From positions 27,713,095 to 27,777,094 of the forward strand of contig NC_135549.1 in assembly GCF_964340395.1 (NCBI RefSeq): DNA of 64,000 nt, written 5' to 3'. Positions 32,991-47,431 of this stretch are shown here, piece after piece. Source of the stretch: Glandiceps talaboti. Lineage: Eukaryota; Hemichordata; Enteropneusta; Spengelidae. The position numbers and the translations under genes were made by a program. The notes below the pieces were generated by a model. The model saw nothing but the letters and a program-made list of their open reading frames with translations, was not told the DNA's origin and did no database searches. Position 1 is the stretch's first letter. Each line of letters opens with the position of its first letter.

Positions 32991-35900
32991 CACATCCTGA
33001 TTTTGGATTTCCTGTAGGTATAAGAAACTAAATGTGTATCTGTGTTCTATGATGGTATAATAAACATAGAAAATAATATTTGGTCCACACCCTACATGTA
33101 TTTGAGTCAGACAGAATACAATTACCGGTACTACATTGTATGGAATACTTAATATTCAACATAAATATATCCTCTTGTCATATGGTTTATTATTTTTTAG
33201 TGATACAAGCATATAGACAACCATAATTGGTAGAGGCGCATAATTTCATTGAAATTTCATTGAAATGGTAAAGTGCAAAACCAATTGGTCCTAGATATGG
33301 TAATATTAATAACACATGAAAATTGTGCTGGTTTTGTTGTACATGTACAGTGTGTAGTAGTAGTAACAGAATTCACTGTAATTTCTGCGACGCAGCTCAA
33401 CAAAGTAGTATTTTCATAAGTTAAATAACTGGGTATAATATATATTTCAGATAGTGAGGTACCAATGGGGGGATTTTTTTAAACGATCTAACAGGTGTGT
33501 GCAATTGTCTACTTGATATAATACCCAGGACATGACCTTGACAATGTCCTTCAACCATATAACATTATTATATATAATTAGTATTGATATTGACTAGTAT
33601 ACCTGCAACACAAATATATTATCATTCAGTGAATAAATTATGAAATCCCACATGGGCTGTGTAATCTGTCGGCATGAACTTAGTTCGGCGTTACAAAAAT
33701 TAGTGCTAATAGATCCTAGTGTTATTCAAACTCAATACAATTAATACATGTACATGTACATGTAATTCATAGCATCTTTCTAAACTATATGCCGAGAAGC
33801 TCATACAATCTGATTTACCTAGGGAGCCATCAAAATATTTTTTCTAAACTTGCGTGGGAGAAAAGATGATTTTACATGCCTGATGTATCATTTGACTATT
33901 AAGTGTTTGATAATATGAATGTGAATCAAGGGATGGCGACTATAAAATATTAATTTAGCTCATTGCTATTAAAAATGGATGTAATGATTTTGGACTCAGA
34001 TGTTGTATCTTGAATATTTTTTGTAAGGAAAAGGCCGATATAATTTCATGTGAACAGTATTATAATTTGCATCTTTTGTCATTAACCACTGGGACTAAGA
34101 CTAGTTGTATGTAACTCAAGTCTGTTTTCAGCTAAAATGAAAGTCTAATTTGCAGCAGATTAACGTAGCTGTATGGTCAATACATAAAATATGCACTCCA
34201 CCTTACAATTTACAAATACATGTACATCATAGAACTGGCGAGTCTTCATAAATTAACACATACATGTGGCCAGGCACCTCTTTTCACATTCAAGGTATTT
34301 TGGGTAAATAATCCCCGATATCTTGTGACTATAACTTGTATTGGTTTTGCAGAACATTCATTGTATGCATTTAATTTTTATTTTATAGTAAGTCATTCTC
34401 ATTGTACTACATTGTATGTGAGATAAAAATAATGAATCAAGAATCAGGTGTCCACATTTTTAAGAGATGAAATTTGAGTACACACTGAATTATTATACAG
34501 TATGGATAAGGTAAACCATACAAGGCAAATGTTCATTTTTAGTGATTCTCATTCACATACATTCATGACTTTGTATGGCTTGATATTTAGTATAAATTTG
34601 CTTCTTGTGCTGCTGCGTAATTTATTATCTAGCATGTAATCCTTTTTTTTTGCAAATTTTTGACTTTTGACAAATTCAAAATGATTTCGTACGCTTTATA
34701 TATCAGTCCCATTCATTGAGGCCTTCCCAGGAAGTAAAGTGAGTGATATACAAAAATGTATGCATAATAGGTGATTGTTATGTAAATAAAGATATATATA
34801 ATGTATACTATTTGAAAATATTCATCGTACGTCTTCTGCTAGATTTACCCCCAGTTTCCAAAATTACGAATATATTAAATGTCACAGCTCTCATTCCTGA
34901 GTCACCTAAACATCTAGGTGTGGGCAATGTCTGTGTCTGTGTCTGTAACCATGGAATCGATACTGTCCATAATTGGTGATTATCACATGGTGATCTTTAA
35001 AACGAAGAAAGAGGTCACTTCCCAAGTTCCCATGGCAACCAGGAGAAGGCAAATACATGCTAACAGTATTAGCAATTCTGGATAAAATTTATGAGATGTA
35101 CATGTAATGAAGTAGGGCAGTTCATATCTAGACTGCACATGTACATAATAGTGTCCAAATACATGTAATTTATGCATTAAATTTTACAGAATGCAATCTC
35201 CAAGACATTACGAGGATTTAGTTTGTCTGAAATGTTTATGGTTTCTGATAATCAATTTGCATAAAAAGTAATATTTATCCAGTCTCACACTTTATTGTTT
35301 TAGCTATTAAACGATAGCCAAATTAATTTTTTTCTTCTGAAAATGGATTTACTGCGAGTAATAACAATACATATACATGTACTTGATCACTGTTAGTTAA
35401 CTGTCTTCAGGACTGTTGTAAGAACATTGTGGTGTTATCACTCAATTTTGTTGGCGGCCATGACTGTATATTTTATTATAATGGTAATTTCATGTGCTCT
35501 GTACACAATGTATGTAAATTAACCCAGATTCATTGCCAAGATCATAGCCTTGGGGGAGGTCATGCTGTAAGGATGTGATTAAGGACAGTGTTTGTTTTAC
35601 TTGAGAATATTCAGTGACCTTTAATAATGTTAATCATCTTAAGAATTTTATTTCCAAATGATGCTGTTTTGAACATCTAGAAGTGCAGTACTGACCACAA
35701 TAACGTTCTTGGAAATAATTTAAAATTAAAAGTAGTTATATTATGAAGGCTGTAAGACTTCCAAAGACATGTTATGATATCATAGGTACCAGTGGTTACT
35801 TGCACCAATGTGCACGCTTACTAGTGCTATTTTCTCTGCAGTGCAGTACCGAATACATTATTGCATACCTGCATGCAAATGATATGCAAATGAGGATGCA

Positions 35901-36265
35901 GTCTTCACACAAAATCGTATGGTTTTTATGGTCATAAATTAAATGATTATGGTCATAAATTAAAAGTTTTGCCTATTTATGTTAAACAAGAGAAGCATGT
36001 TGTGTTACAGCCATTGGACTCTGCATGTGGTAGGCATTGATAGGTGAACACATTACAATCAAGTGACAAGTGATGTTTGTATGTTAATTACTTGGTTGGT
36101 GAAAATGGCATGCATGTATCAGACCATTACTAAGTGTTGAAATGACTGTACTGTACATCACCTTGAACAATTTAGGGTACATTAGTCCTGTTTATCACAG
36201 CTATTGATAGGAATATGAATGTGCCCAGTGTTTCTGTCCACAATAACAGGTAAATATTGTGATTT

Positions 36266-36590
36266 GAAATGCCCATGTTTTAATCCAAGGTCTTTGCAGT
36301 CAGGTCATCTTATCAGTGAAGGAGTAAGGATAAGTTAAAGCCCAGGTCCTTGCGTTAGTGTTATCTAATTAGTGGAGCAGTTGTTAAAGCCCAATGTCTG
36401 AATCTCAGGTCTGTGCAGTAGGGAACATCTGTGTGTCAAAGCCCATGATTTAACCCTAGGTAATGGCATGCCATTAGTGTTATCTTATAATTGGAAGCAG
36501 TAAGGATAACTTAAAACTCAATGTTAGTATCCCAGGTTCCTACATTAAGTGTTATCCTATCAGTTGAGTCATAAGAATCAGGCTAGGGTC
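36266..36590 (+). repeat. Degenerate tandem array, about five units of 50-80 bp
   Basis: Units share AAAGCCCA(T/G)G, a CCAGGTC(C/T)(T/G) phrase, then AGTGTTATCTTAT-CAGTGGAGCAG and AAGGATAAGTTA. Recognisable unit starts lie near 36266, 36338, 36384, 36437 and 36511. Unit lengths vary and similarity is partial, so this is an old minisatellite-like array. No coding signal. Confidence 0.55.
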
Positions 36591-36617
36591 ATTCTTTTCT
36601 TCAGCAACAACTTTATA

Positions 36618-37095
36618 TTAAGGCTGTCAAGCTTGGGGTGGGGGTAGGGGGTGGGGGGTGGGTGGGAGTCTACTCCCCTTATTAGACGAAACATATATGC
36701 CCTGCTGTTTGGGTTGTGTTTTCTTGCTCTTTGCTCTAAAATGTGGTCTGTGTTTTTTTAACTGAAGAGTCTAAAATGGGGTCCGCTCTACAATATTTTC
36801 AATATTGCTCAGTTTAAAATTTGATACATTTTCCTTTACCAAATCATCACTGTGCTATTAATTGCCCCCCAAATGTTGCCTCCCAAGGGAAAAATACAAG
36901 CGTAATAACTACATTTTGCCATCTACTATTTCCTTAATGTGGAACAAATATGTTGGTCTGAAATTGGATCTTCTAAAATCCTGTAATGGTCTAAAATGGG
37001 GTATTATTTTTTGGTGAAAATGGGTCTAAAATTGGTCTGGGGTTGGCAGTATTGGCTGCACACCCCTACTACAGCTGGCCAATAGTACCGCCTCT
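36618..37095 (+). repeat. GTCTAAAATGGGGT dispersed repeat, copy 2
   Basis: It has the same architecture as 3390-3775. A G-rich opening (GGGTGGGGGTAGGGGGTGGG) is followed by CTACTCCCCTTATT, internal GTCTAAAATGGGGT phrases (near 36770 and 36990), and the closing GGGGTTGGCAGTATTGGC with TGCACACCCCTAC. It lies in the same orientation, which puts one copy on each side of the Cav1 exons. Confidence 0.75.
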
Positions 37096-40000
37096 GTGGC
37101 TGTCAAGCAACTGTTTTTTTTCACCAAGATGTTAATCATTATCCAACAAGAACTATTTTTAAGCATTGATTATTGGTTTATTTGCAGCTAGGATTTTGTG
37201 CATTCCATAGATGGAAGCAATTGAAAAATATAATTCCAATGGCTTGATGCAAATTTCTGAGTGAATTTCATTATTTCCTTTAAAAAAATAAGAACCCTAA
37301 TACCGGAAATCTTACAGTTGGTGTATTCTCCAATATTAAATTATTAATGTAATAGTTATGAATTTCAAGATTTTTTTTTGGAATGACTGAGCTTGAGTAT
37401 GTACATGTATTATTGATTTCTCATGTCGAAGTTCATCTTCGTTTTTCACAGAAATGATAAGATGATGCCTTTTACATTCCTCCTCCTTGGTACATCATAT
37501 GAATAGTGCTAAAGCCTAAAAAAAAATAGTTTGGTTCTGGTTACCCGACCCTAAACTTTTTTTTACATATTTGAGAAAAAAATAATAAAATCATGAAAAT
37601 TGTTAGCTCTCACAAGAAATAGTGAATGCGGAAACTGACATCAACTTAAAAAGACAATATAAAACTTCTTCCAATCTGTAATGGCTGTACATCTGATGAG
37701 AAGAAACCAATAACACAGAGACCATATGGTAAACAACGGAAAACATATTAACTGCATGAATTAGACACTCACACGAAAGAAAAATATATAAAATAAATTA
37801 AAATAAAAAATCTACCTACCCCACCTATTCTAAAATTGAGCGCAATTGGAACCACACAATTTTTTCTGTTAAGCCTAAATGAAGTGTTTAACTATTATAT
37901 CACCTTTTACTATTTAGATAGAAACATTCTCTAGCAATCACTGCCATTTGTCTGGTTGTGATATTTCTTATTTAATTACTCCAGTGGCACATGATCAATA
38001 GTTAAAAATTAACGGTCAATTTGCAGACCGGCTGTGGGCCTCATACACTTGGGGGAATATCACTTGTTATATCTTAAATCAAATATGTCATTTATGTGTG
38101 GTTGGTGAGATTACATTTATCATATCACAGGATGACATGGAAGCGTTTCTATTTATCTAGTCTGATCTTGTCTCTTTAACTGTCATAGGTGAGTGCATCG
38201 CACTAGCTGATGTCTATCTATCATACCCTCTCAGAGGAGTTGATGCGCATAAAAGCAATAGCTAGCACATCTTGGCTGTCATGCACAAGTCAATTATCTC
38301 TTGTTGTCTTCTCCTAGAAAAGTAAAGGTCGGGCCAATTAAAATGCTAATGTACATGTACAGGAGCTTGAACTGGCATGCAAATTATGTTGATGTCAAAT
38401 GAATGCAGATGCAAATTGTCGGTATTTCAACTGAACTCAAATGTGAATATTGTTGATTTCAACCATACTTATGTATAGATTTTGTAAATTTCAAAAGATA
38501 GTGCTTACAAATTTTGTCAATTTCAGTATACCTTGTGTGCAAATTTGTCTCAACAGGCGTGTTTGTCAATTTCTTGACAGACAGACAGACATACAATCTT
38601 AACTATATGTCAACTGATGTCGTATTTTAAATGAATTCAAATGATAATGTTGTTCTTTTGAACAGATAGCAGGTTGTATTATTGGTATACATGCGTCTTA
38701 ATTCTCTACCCTTTTATCAGCCACAAAATAAGCTATAAATAGTTTTTAGGTTGTATTTGATATAAATATGTTAGAACTGCAGTAAGGCAAAGGCGTGGGT
38801 GAAATTTACTGTTAATGCTATTTCAGTATACTCAGTTTGATAGATTGAAAACAAATCGTAAACCTAAAATATGTTGTTTTAATTAAGCTGAGCCCCTCTC
38901 CCCTCCCCAAAAGTAGAAAAAAAACAGTCGTATAATATACAACCATTATGTATATAAATCTAAAAGCAATATATCCCATAATATAAATCAGAATGGTCCT
39001 TCACATTGGTTGAACTATCCCATGATGCAGTTCCCTCATAATATTGATGTCATAAGCAAGTGCTTTCATATCATAAGTAGACATCTAAACTAGAAAATAC
39101 ATTCACTGCAAGTATATTTAATGTAGATCTCTGACTTTAAATTAGCAGCCATTTTATAGTGGATATAGGTTCAACTGGCAATTTAGTGGTAGGACTTCAT
39201 CATTCACTATAAAAGCAGTACGTAATTGAATTCTGACATCTTGTTTATCCTAGAGTTGCTATAAATCATGTCAAGTTGATACGTCATATGATGCATTTAT
39301 GTGTGTATACATACATACAAGTAGATTATTGCATGTCCCAACAGCAGATGGTAGCTAATGGAAGCCATCAAAGACGACTTGCTTCTGCAGGTGGTGTACA
39401 TGTACATGTATATAATTATACACCTTGACATTCACAAGGACAGTAGAAGTGCTACATACTTTGTCTTTGTGATGTGGGATTTCGATAACGATAAACAACA
39501 TTTTATGTGCATTATGAAAGGATGTGCAGTACCATTAGGGATGGAGAGTAATAGCCTGACTGGCTTTTCAGGTAGTGAAGCCGTATGCAACCAGCAGACG
39601 GGCCTGATGAGTTGTGATACACACTGGAAAGAATAAGAAAGTGTATTGAAAGCCCTATAGATGCCTATTTTTCTTTCCTTACTAGTTGAATTGTAGAAAA
39701 TCTTCCGAATCACTTAAATCTGTGTTGTATGCTACATGGATACGGTTTATTATGATATTACAATTATGTATTCATATATTAAAATTTAATCATAGATGCT
39801 TATTCAAAGCATCCTGTCCAATTGAACACCTATACTTTGATAAAATAAATAAATGTCACTGCATGATACAAAATCATTCACAATTGGAATTTGGTTCTCT
39901 GTACTTGTATTTCTTATTCACTAAATATTGTATGAATACATACTTTACAGGACTAAATTCTATTCCTTTACGAAATGGAAACAATGAATGCGTAACTAGG

Positions 40001-40811
40001 GCATTTATCCTAATTTAAAGGGGTATGTTTTAAGTGACAGATTTACTTAGGAATCTAATTATTCTAATATGAGACTTGCAGAGGAACGCAAGGAAGGTGC
40101 TTTTGTAACATTAGTGGATTTGATAAAACAATGAAAAGTCATCATTTATGACAACGCTGTGTTTTCCACGTATTATTTAAAACAACAGTTGCTTGGCAAT
40201 GACATGGTAATTATGCAAATGATATGTAAATTATCTTGTGTTGTTTCATGTTGCTATACGTTTAGTGGAGAATGTGCTGACCAGGAGTGCAAGATGATAT
40301 CCATGCGACTACATTTGGTACATGATTATGTTTATAAAGGCTCTAAATAATGCTATATTACTTCAGTAATATTATTGTCACACCACCCACTCAGTCGAGG
40401 GAACTACACGGCAAACTGTACATCCACCCTCACAATACAACTACGTAATTGAAATATGAAATATTTAAACAGTAGATTTAAGCGAGAATATCCATGAAAT
40501 GGACAATGTTTTAGTTTAAATGGTAATTTAGTCATATGTAAATAACGAGTCATCATATGGTGTGGTTGATTTACCGTAGAGAAAGGTCTTGACGTTATGC
40601 TTGTTTAACTGAAATATATTAGAAATTTAGTTGAGTATCTGAAATGATTTTACCTTTGAAAGGTTGTGCTATAAAATGAACTTGACTGTTTGACAAGTAG
40701 CCCGGAGAAAATTTTTACCATATTACATTTTTGTCAGTATTGACTAAAATTTGCCTCATTTCTTTGCTCCCTATTATTCCACTTTTGGGTTCACAACAGA
40801 AAATTATTTAT

Positions 40812-41025
40812 ATATCATTTGCATAATCAGTTACGATAATATAGCCATGAGGACTTAGAGAATTGATAATCGTATTCTTGTAATATCATTTGCATAATCA
40901 GTTACGATAATATAGCCATGAGGACTTAGAGAATTGATAATCGTATTCTTGTAATATCATTTGCATAATCAGTTACGATAATATAGCCATGAGGACTTAG
41001 AGAATTGATAATCGTATTCTTGTAA
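40812..41025 (+). repeat. Three perfect 71-bp tandem copies carrying the octamer ATTTGCAT
   Basis: Copies start at 40812, 40883 and 40954 and appear identical over their length (ATATCATTTGCATAATCAG at the start, GATAATCGTATTCTTGTA at the end). Each contains one ATTTGCAT octamer (40817, 40888, 40959), the POU-homeodomain (Oct) recognition word. Perfect identity means recent duplication or homogenisation. Regulatory function is inference. Confidence 0.9.
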
Positions 41026-41165
41026 TCTTATGATAACTATTGACGTGACAGTGCTTTAATAATTGATATGATGAAAGAAGATTATAAACCCACACAGTGT
41101 TACAAAATATAATCCACATAAGTAATCACTAATGAAAGTACAAGTAACTATAATACCCAGATTAA

Positions 41166-41830
41166 CATGACCGAGGGATGCATTAGATAACTGTCTTTAG
41201 TTGACATCACAATTTGGGGAGAGGTATTGTTAATGTGCATTGAATAATTTTTGTGTTACTATATAAATGATAAAGGGATACACATTGTAGCAATTCATAG
41301 TAACCCCACAATTTGGGGAGAGGTGCTGTTCAGATGCATGAAGTACATGTAATTTGCTTGCGCAGAATTTCAAGGGGATACATTATGCAGCAATTCATTC
41401 ATGTTAGGACAAAAAAAAGAACTGTTTCTGGTCAGGACAGTTTGACAATGTCTAAAATGGTGTGACAAAATGAATTTTTTTTTTTAAATTCTCAATTATT
41501 CTCAACAAACCTGTCACTCAGTCTACTATTTATGGCATTTACTGTTCTTTTTATTTACTACTTTAAAGCAAGTGTATATGTGGGGCAGATGTCACTTGCT
41601 TGTTCATGATCGGCTCTGCAGTTGTCTTCACTGATGCATGCGTTGACATGCATTGAATATCACCTCAAAATTCTTGGATAAATTATGTTCATGATTAAGG
41701 GATGCATTATGTAGCCACCGTCAGTTGACATCACAATTAGGAAAGAGGTGTTGTTAACATGTATAATGTAATACGTAAAGAATAATTGTAAATTTACTGA
41801 AGGACACATTATATAGACATCAATATTACA
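41166..41830 (+). repeat. Degenerate ~103-bp tandem repeat interrupted by a repeat-Y insertion
   Basis: A phrase of the form AGGGATGCATTATGTAGC..., then CACAATTTGGGGAGAGGTG-TTGTTAA, starts near 41175, 41275 and 41375, and again near 41698 and 41803. Spacing is close to 100-106 bases within each group. The gap between the third and fourth units holds the repeat-Y segment (about 41458-41645), so the array was probably split by that insertion. Confidence 0.6.
41458..41645 (-). mobile_element. Repeat family Y, copy 2 (degraded)
   Basis: CAACAAACCTGTCACTCAGTC, CTGTTCTTTTTATTTACTAC, AAAGCAAGTGTATATG and GTCACTTGCTTGTTCATGA match 32665-32800 in order. The open frame of copy 1 is broken here. Confidence 0.7.
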
Positions 41831-44800
41831 TATAATGAATAGGGTATTTGATTGGAAAAGAATTCCACATATTGAATAATGGTTTTCAAACTTACATTTT
41901 TGAATTGTCAAAACATGTCACTTGCCATTTCATAAATTTTATCATGTCGCTGAAAACGTAACATGAAAAGAAATCTCAATGAAAAATGACCTTGCAGTGT
42001 ACAAATCTAAATGGAGACTATTATTCTTAATCAATTCTAATGTACAATATAGCATGTTTTATCAATTAACATCAACAACAATATTTGAGTCATTGGTGGA
42101 TGTCTGTTGTTGCTACGCATGCTTGATTAAGTTATCTGTTAATGTTAGAGAGGAACAATATGGATTTTACTTATCTAATCAATTCCTATTTACAGATAAT
42201 ATATTATGTTTTAAGGTTTTGGACAGTAAAAAAAAGATCAATACAATATGATTAGTGTAGGGTGTATCACTAATACTTTACATGTAATGTAAATATTGCA
42301 CAGACATCGCCATATGGTGTTGTGTATTAAAGGGAGGGGGGGGGGGGCAAATATTTGTAGTTTTTCAAGGTAATTTCTGTATTACTGGGTAAACGTCTAG
42401 TTTTATACTAATAACACTCTTCTTACTGTGGGTAGCTTATAATCATTACATTATTGATTCAGTCTCTAAGTGGCCTTTTTTTGGTGGAGTCAATATACGG
42501 AGTAATAGAATTAATGTATAATTAAACTGAGTGTGTAGGAGCAAATGTTAGTTGATACATTTTGAATTAGGCAGTAGATTTATATGCTAACAGACCGGTA
42601 AAACCCAGGATGTTGTGTCTTCTGAATTTATAGTAGTATGATGAAAAAAAGGGATTGTGTCATTGAACCGTTTTGATATCCAAGTTAAGTACAAAACATG
42701 TATAAAAGTACATGTACAAAAACTTTCACCCGGAATTTAACAATCTGCACATTTTCAGTTATGATTCTCTAGGAATCTAAAAAATGTGTATTTTGCCCTT
42801 CTCTGATACTGAGATTCAGGAAGGCTGCCAGATATCACAATCAATAATCCTGTTTTACGTTTACACACTTAAAGTGACAGTAATGTATCAGTGTCCTCCA
42901 ATACTCCTCTCTACATTAATCAAGTCCAAGGCAATGTTAAAGTTGTCGTAAATTTCCCAAATGCAAAGCAAGTACGCATTACTTTTTGTGCAGCAATGAT
43001 AATGATACAGAAGGGATTTTCTTTAAATGACAGAATAAATCGCATGTACTGATGTAGGCAGGGTGACCCGCTATTCATTGAGGTTAGAATTTCAATAAAA
43101 ATCTCAGTTCAATATATAGGGTTATTAATAACATGATGATGAATAGGCTTCTCATACATATATCATTTTAATATGAGGATGTTTTCATTTTATTAGGCCT
43201 TCTCGAATATTATATGAAAGAAAGTCAAAGGGGTGTATTGTGTAGTGACTGTTTGTTAAAAAAAATCCACGATGTTGACAATATTTTGTAGAGTAATAAT
43301 ATTCAGCATAGATTTACCTGGTACCTGAATAATTTGCATATCAATGGAAGACATTTGGTTATTGCATTTTGTCCTTTTGTGGGGATATTGTCATCTGCAA
43401 CAAAGAGAAACTAGAACTCTTGCATTTTTTCTGTCTGCACTCTTAAAATAGTCACGCGACATGTATGATACATTGTACATGTACGTGTAATGCACTGCTG
43501 ACAGATGAAGGATAGATTGTTTTTTCACATAGTGATGGAGATTCCATTCAACTGAATTCACACCCAGCTTGCGATGTTACTTCATAACAGGGTTGACCTT
43601 TGACCTCTGTGCAATGCTCAGTATCTTGAGATTTTATGGAGTATTATTAAGACCAGTCTGAGTCATCCTAGATAAGGGTGACAAGAAAATAATTGTAGTC
43701 AACTGAAATGTTAATATTTTTATCCCCTTTACAAAACCTGTAATGTAAAATTAAAGTTTTATGATGACTTGAATAATTCATATACATGCATAAATGAAAT
43801 AATCACACACAAATTGATAATATGTGTATAATTTGTGAGTATTTACTATTTGTAATATAGTTGGTCATTATAATATGCAAATGTGATACTTCTGACACAG
43901 ACAAGTATGCAAATTTGGTATTTGTAAAGATTTATGCAAATTTGTAATTATGTATGGAAATCCATCTTATAAGGATTAAGGACTAACTACATGATCTTGA
44001 TCACCATGGCAACAGTTATAGGTGTCTATCAACAGAGTTAAACCCAAATGTGTTAACTATAATTATGCAAAATTTTAAACTGGAAATCTAAGATGAAATG
44101 AATTGCGCTTGGAAATTTGCAAATGTATGAAATACAAGAAGTAGAGGTATTGGCTAATGTCTGTCTGTAAATTGTGTAATATTCCTTTCAAAATGATATG
44201 TTACTAAGACTTGCGATATCTTAAAATACTAATACTGCATAGATCTCGATATCACGACATCCGGTTATAGTTCACATTACAACCAATATCACAGTTGAAT
44301 AGAAATTGCTGTAATCAGAACATTATTTTGGCAGTATTAAGGACAATTAAAACTAGCATTTTACAATGCATTATTATATGAATATTGTTCTTCCTAGATT
44401 CCCGGCAATAATAAATTTTTGTCATTTTATATTTTTAAGTTACTCTTTGCATTGCATACATGGGTGTAAATGTAAATGGCATATGTAAACTGCACATTTT
44501 AGGCATTTCCAGTTATCTCAAGTGTTATAGACAACTCAGCATAATAAACAAATCCTCTTCACTTCTGTTTTGTACAATGGTAGAATTTGATCCAATTTAT
44601 CGATCTCTTCATTTCCTGTATCAAAACCACAATCATAGTAGTGTAGATGACCAGATGATCAAAATATAGATTCTACTCTTGTATGCACACATACATGTAC
44701 AATGTATTAGGGTGACCTTATGTTTTTTTTTGATGTTGCTCATTACTTTTTCATGGCAACTGTTGGGGTCAGTTGGTCAATTTAAAAAATAGAAAGTAAA

Positions 44801-47431
44801 AAAATAAAAAGTCATCTTCATATTTCTCTGCCTCTCCTTTCCTCCTCCTCTATCATTTTCGTTTTGGATTCCTGGTAACAAGCCCTTTCCCAACTTCTCT
44901 ACACAATTGGCATGTTCTCAGCCCCCTACTTGAATAACTGCCATCAAGAAATGCTCTGTTCATGAACAAGTGTTGTTGCCACCGTCATGACTGTAGATGA
45001 TGTGGACAGTCCAAACTCTTGCTTATTCTTGCCAGAGAGGACGCTGCTCCACAAAATATTAAGAGCGGGCGAAAATAAATATATATATTTTTATCTTGAT
45101 GTCAGAGCTGAAAATTTGGGTTGGTCGGGTATTATGAGAAACAGAAGAAAAAGGGGGTCACCCTTTTACTAAGTCCACCTGTTTTGGACTACCAGATGGA
45201 AAAAAATTAGTGGCATTTGAGGAATTGAGTGGTCCAGTCTTTAACATCAATCATTTAAATTGAAAGCTGGAGGTAATGCTTGGAAACAAATGATTCATTG
45301 AAAACATATCTACACCAAACATACAGTCAGATATTGAATGTGAGTATAAAATAGCACTGCCACCAGTCCTAATGGGTTTTGGGGTTTGAAAAGTTGTAAC
45401 TCCTATTTCAAAATGTTTATTTTGACTCACGTTGTAAATCAGGTTCTCAACATGTGCATGTTGTCGATATATATACTGATGACAAGGACTTTATACATAT
45501 ACATATATCAACTTTCCTCATCAAAAAATAAATAGATTTTCTAAATGGACCAGTGAATACTAAATCTAGCGATTCTAAACTAATCAATGGTCTGTGAACT
45601 AATATTAGCTTTTTAATCGAATCTTCATTGATCCAAGTCACCATAATTTCTCTTCCCTGGATAATGGCATATTTTGAAAAGCAATTAAAGTCTTATTGTA
45701 TGGCATAAAATTACTACTTTTATATCAAATCTATGTTGTGCGTAAAAATGTCAAGTTCACTCGCTGAGTGGGTATGAAAATTGGATAATATGAATGAAAT
45801 TTCAAGTTCACTTCTTGACATGGATGGTACATGTACCCGAGTGGAAAATGGATGCCAGTATAAAACAAGATTATTACTCCGTGCCAAGCTGTTTGAATGA
45901 TTTCTTATGACCTTTGACCATAGTAAGTATTTCTCATGACCCTTGACCTTTGCAAGGTTGACAGACAAGGGGTTGAAGAGTGATGTTTCAAAGAGAAATT
46001 AGAGAGTGAAGTATTTGTGTTACACATAAAAATGATTATGTGTGTAGTATGTGAGGTACATATATTTGTTGTAACTTTAAGGTTCAAGTATATGGTGTTT
46101 TACCTTAAAAGCCCCTGGCCAGTAGTTGTAACTTTTCTCTATTTTTGGTTAATATTTACAACTTGAAAATCTTTTGTCTTGTAATGAAAATAGTTGAATT
46201 ATTATTATGAGCTGAATTGTGTAATAGTTGTTGATTATTTTATGTACACTAGCTTGATGTCCTTGTGTAAACAGTTTTGACAGCGGGTACAGACTTGTAT
46301 ACTAGTTTGTCAGCAAACTGTACTATGTATGGGATTCTGATAGAGATTGATTTTGAACCGATCACGAATGCTTCAGAAAGTATGACATAATAAATCGCCA
46401 AATTTTAAACTGTTCAAAAAATAAAAATAAGATATTCTGCTTGCTCACATACATGTATTAAATGTGAGGAAAAGCTTATTCAATTGTTGTCAAATTCGAA
46501 GAAGATGAAAACTGATCAGAAATCAGACAAGAATGAAAACAAAAATTGCCTTTTATTCCAACAATATGTCACTTTTACAAATCGTAGTTAGGATGTATTT
46601 CCACTGATGACATACAACAACTATACTAGAACCTTGGCATGAACAAAGAATGGCCTGAGGCATGAATCCAGTAATCTATAAAACAGGGCTCACTTAAATA
46701 CAAGAATTGAATAGCTTCTCTGCTGATAAAATATCCACAAAAGTTGGCATGGTGTGTCTAGAGGCTTTTATGATGCTCTAGTATCGCTGTATATGTGTTG
46801 AAAGGTATGGTAATAGACAAGTACATTAGTGTACATGGTGGGATTACAACAGATTATAGCTTAGACAGTCAGACGATGACCCAGTGTCACAACTAATGCT
46901 CTAAACACAATCACTGTTGTCGTCTTCTTCTACATTTGCTACGACTTAGCGACTATCTGCAATCATTTGCTGCATTTTCAAAGGTTATCTAAATTAACAT
47001 ATCTTAGAATTTATGGAAATCCTGCTAAAACCTGTGTACTTGCATATATTTAGATATATGAACATTTAATGTGTACTTAATTTTGCATATATGAATATTG
47101 ATTTACACCTGCATGTATGTTTATTTTCCACATTCAATAATCATATTTCCTGGTCCATACCTCTATCTAAATATATTAATTCATGTACTAATTTGCGCTT
47201 GATTAAATAGGTGATGATATCCACAAGCATTTTTTATTCACGAAATAGTGATTATTCATGGTGTTTTTCGGTTTTACAAGTTACTGTGCGACTTGTTATT
47301 AGGTGGTGAATGAAAACCCGTGACTATGAATTTTAATGGCATAGCTATGATAAATATTATGTGTAATCATTTATCTGTGATTTTGTTAATGCACAATGCT
47401 CCTCGGAAATAATCTCTTGAAACTTTTGTTG

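Noticed and set aside
39358-39636. 92-residue plus-strand frame
   Set aside because: Low-complexity Met/Tyr/Ile start from an ACATGTA run and no domain.
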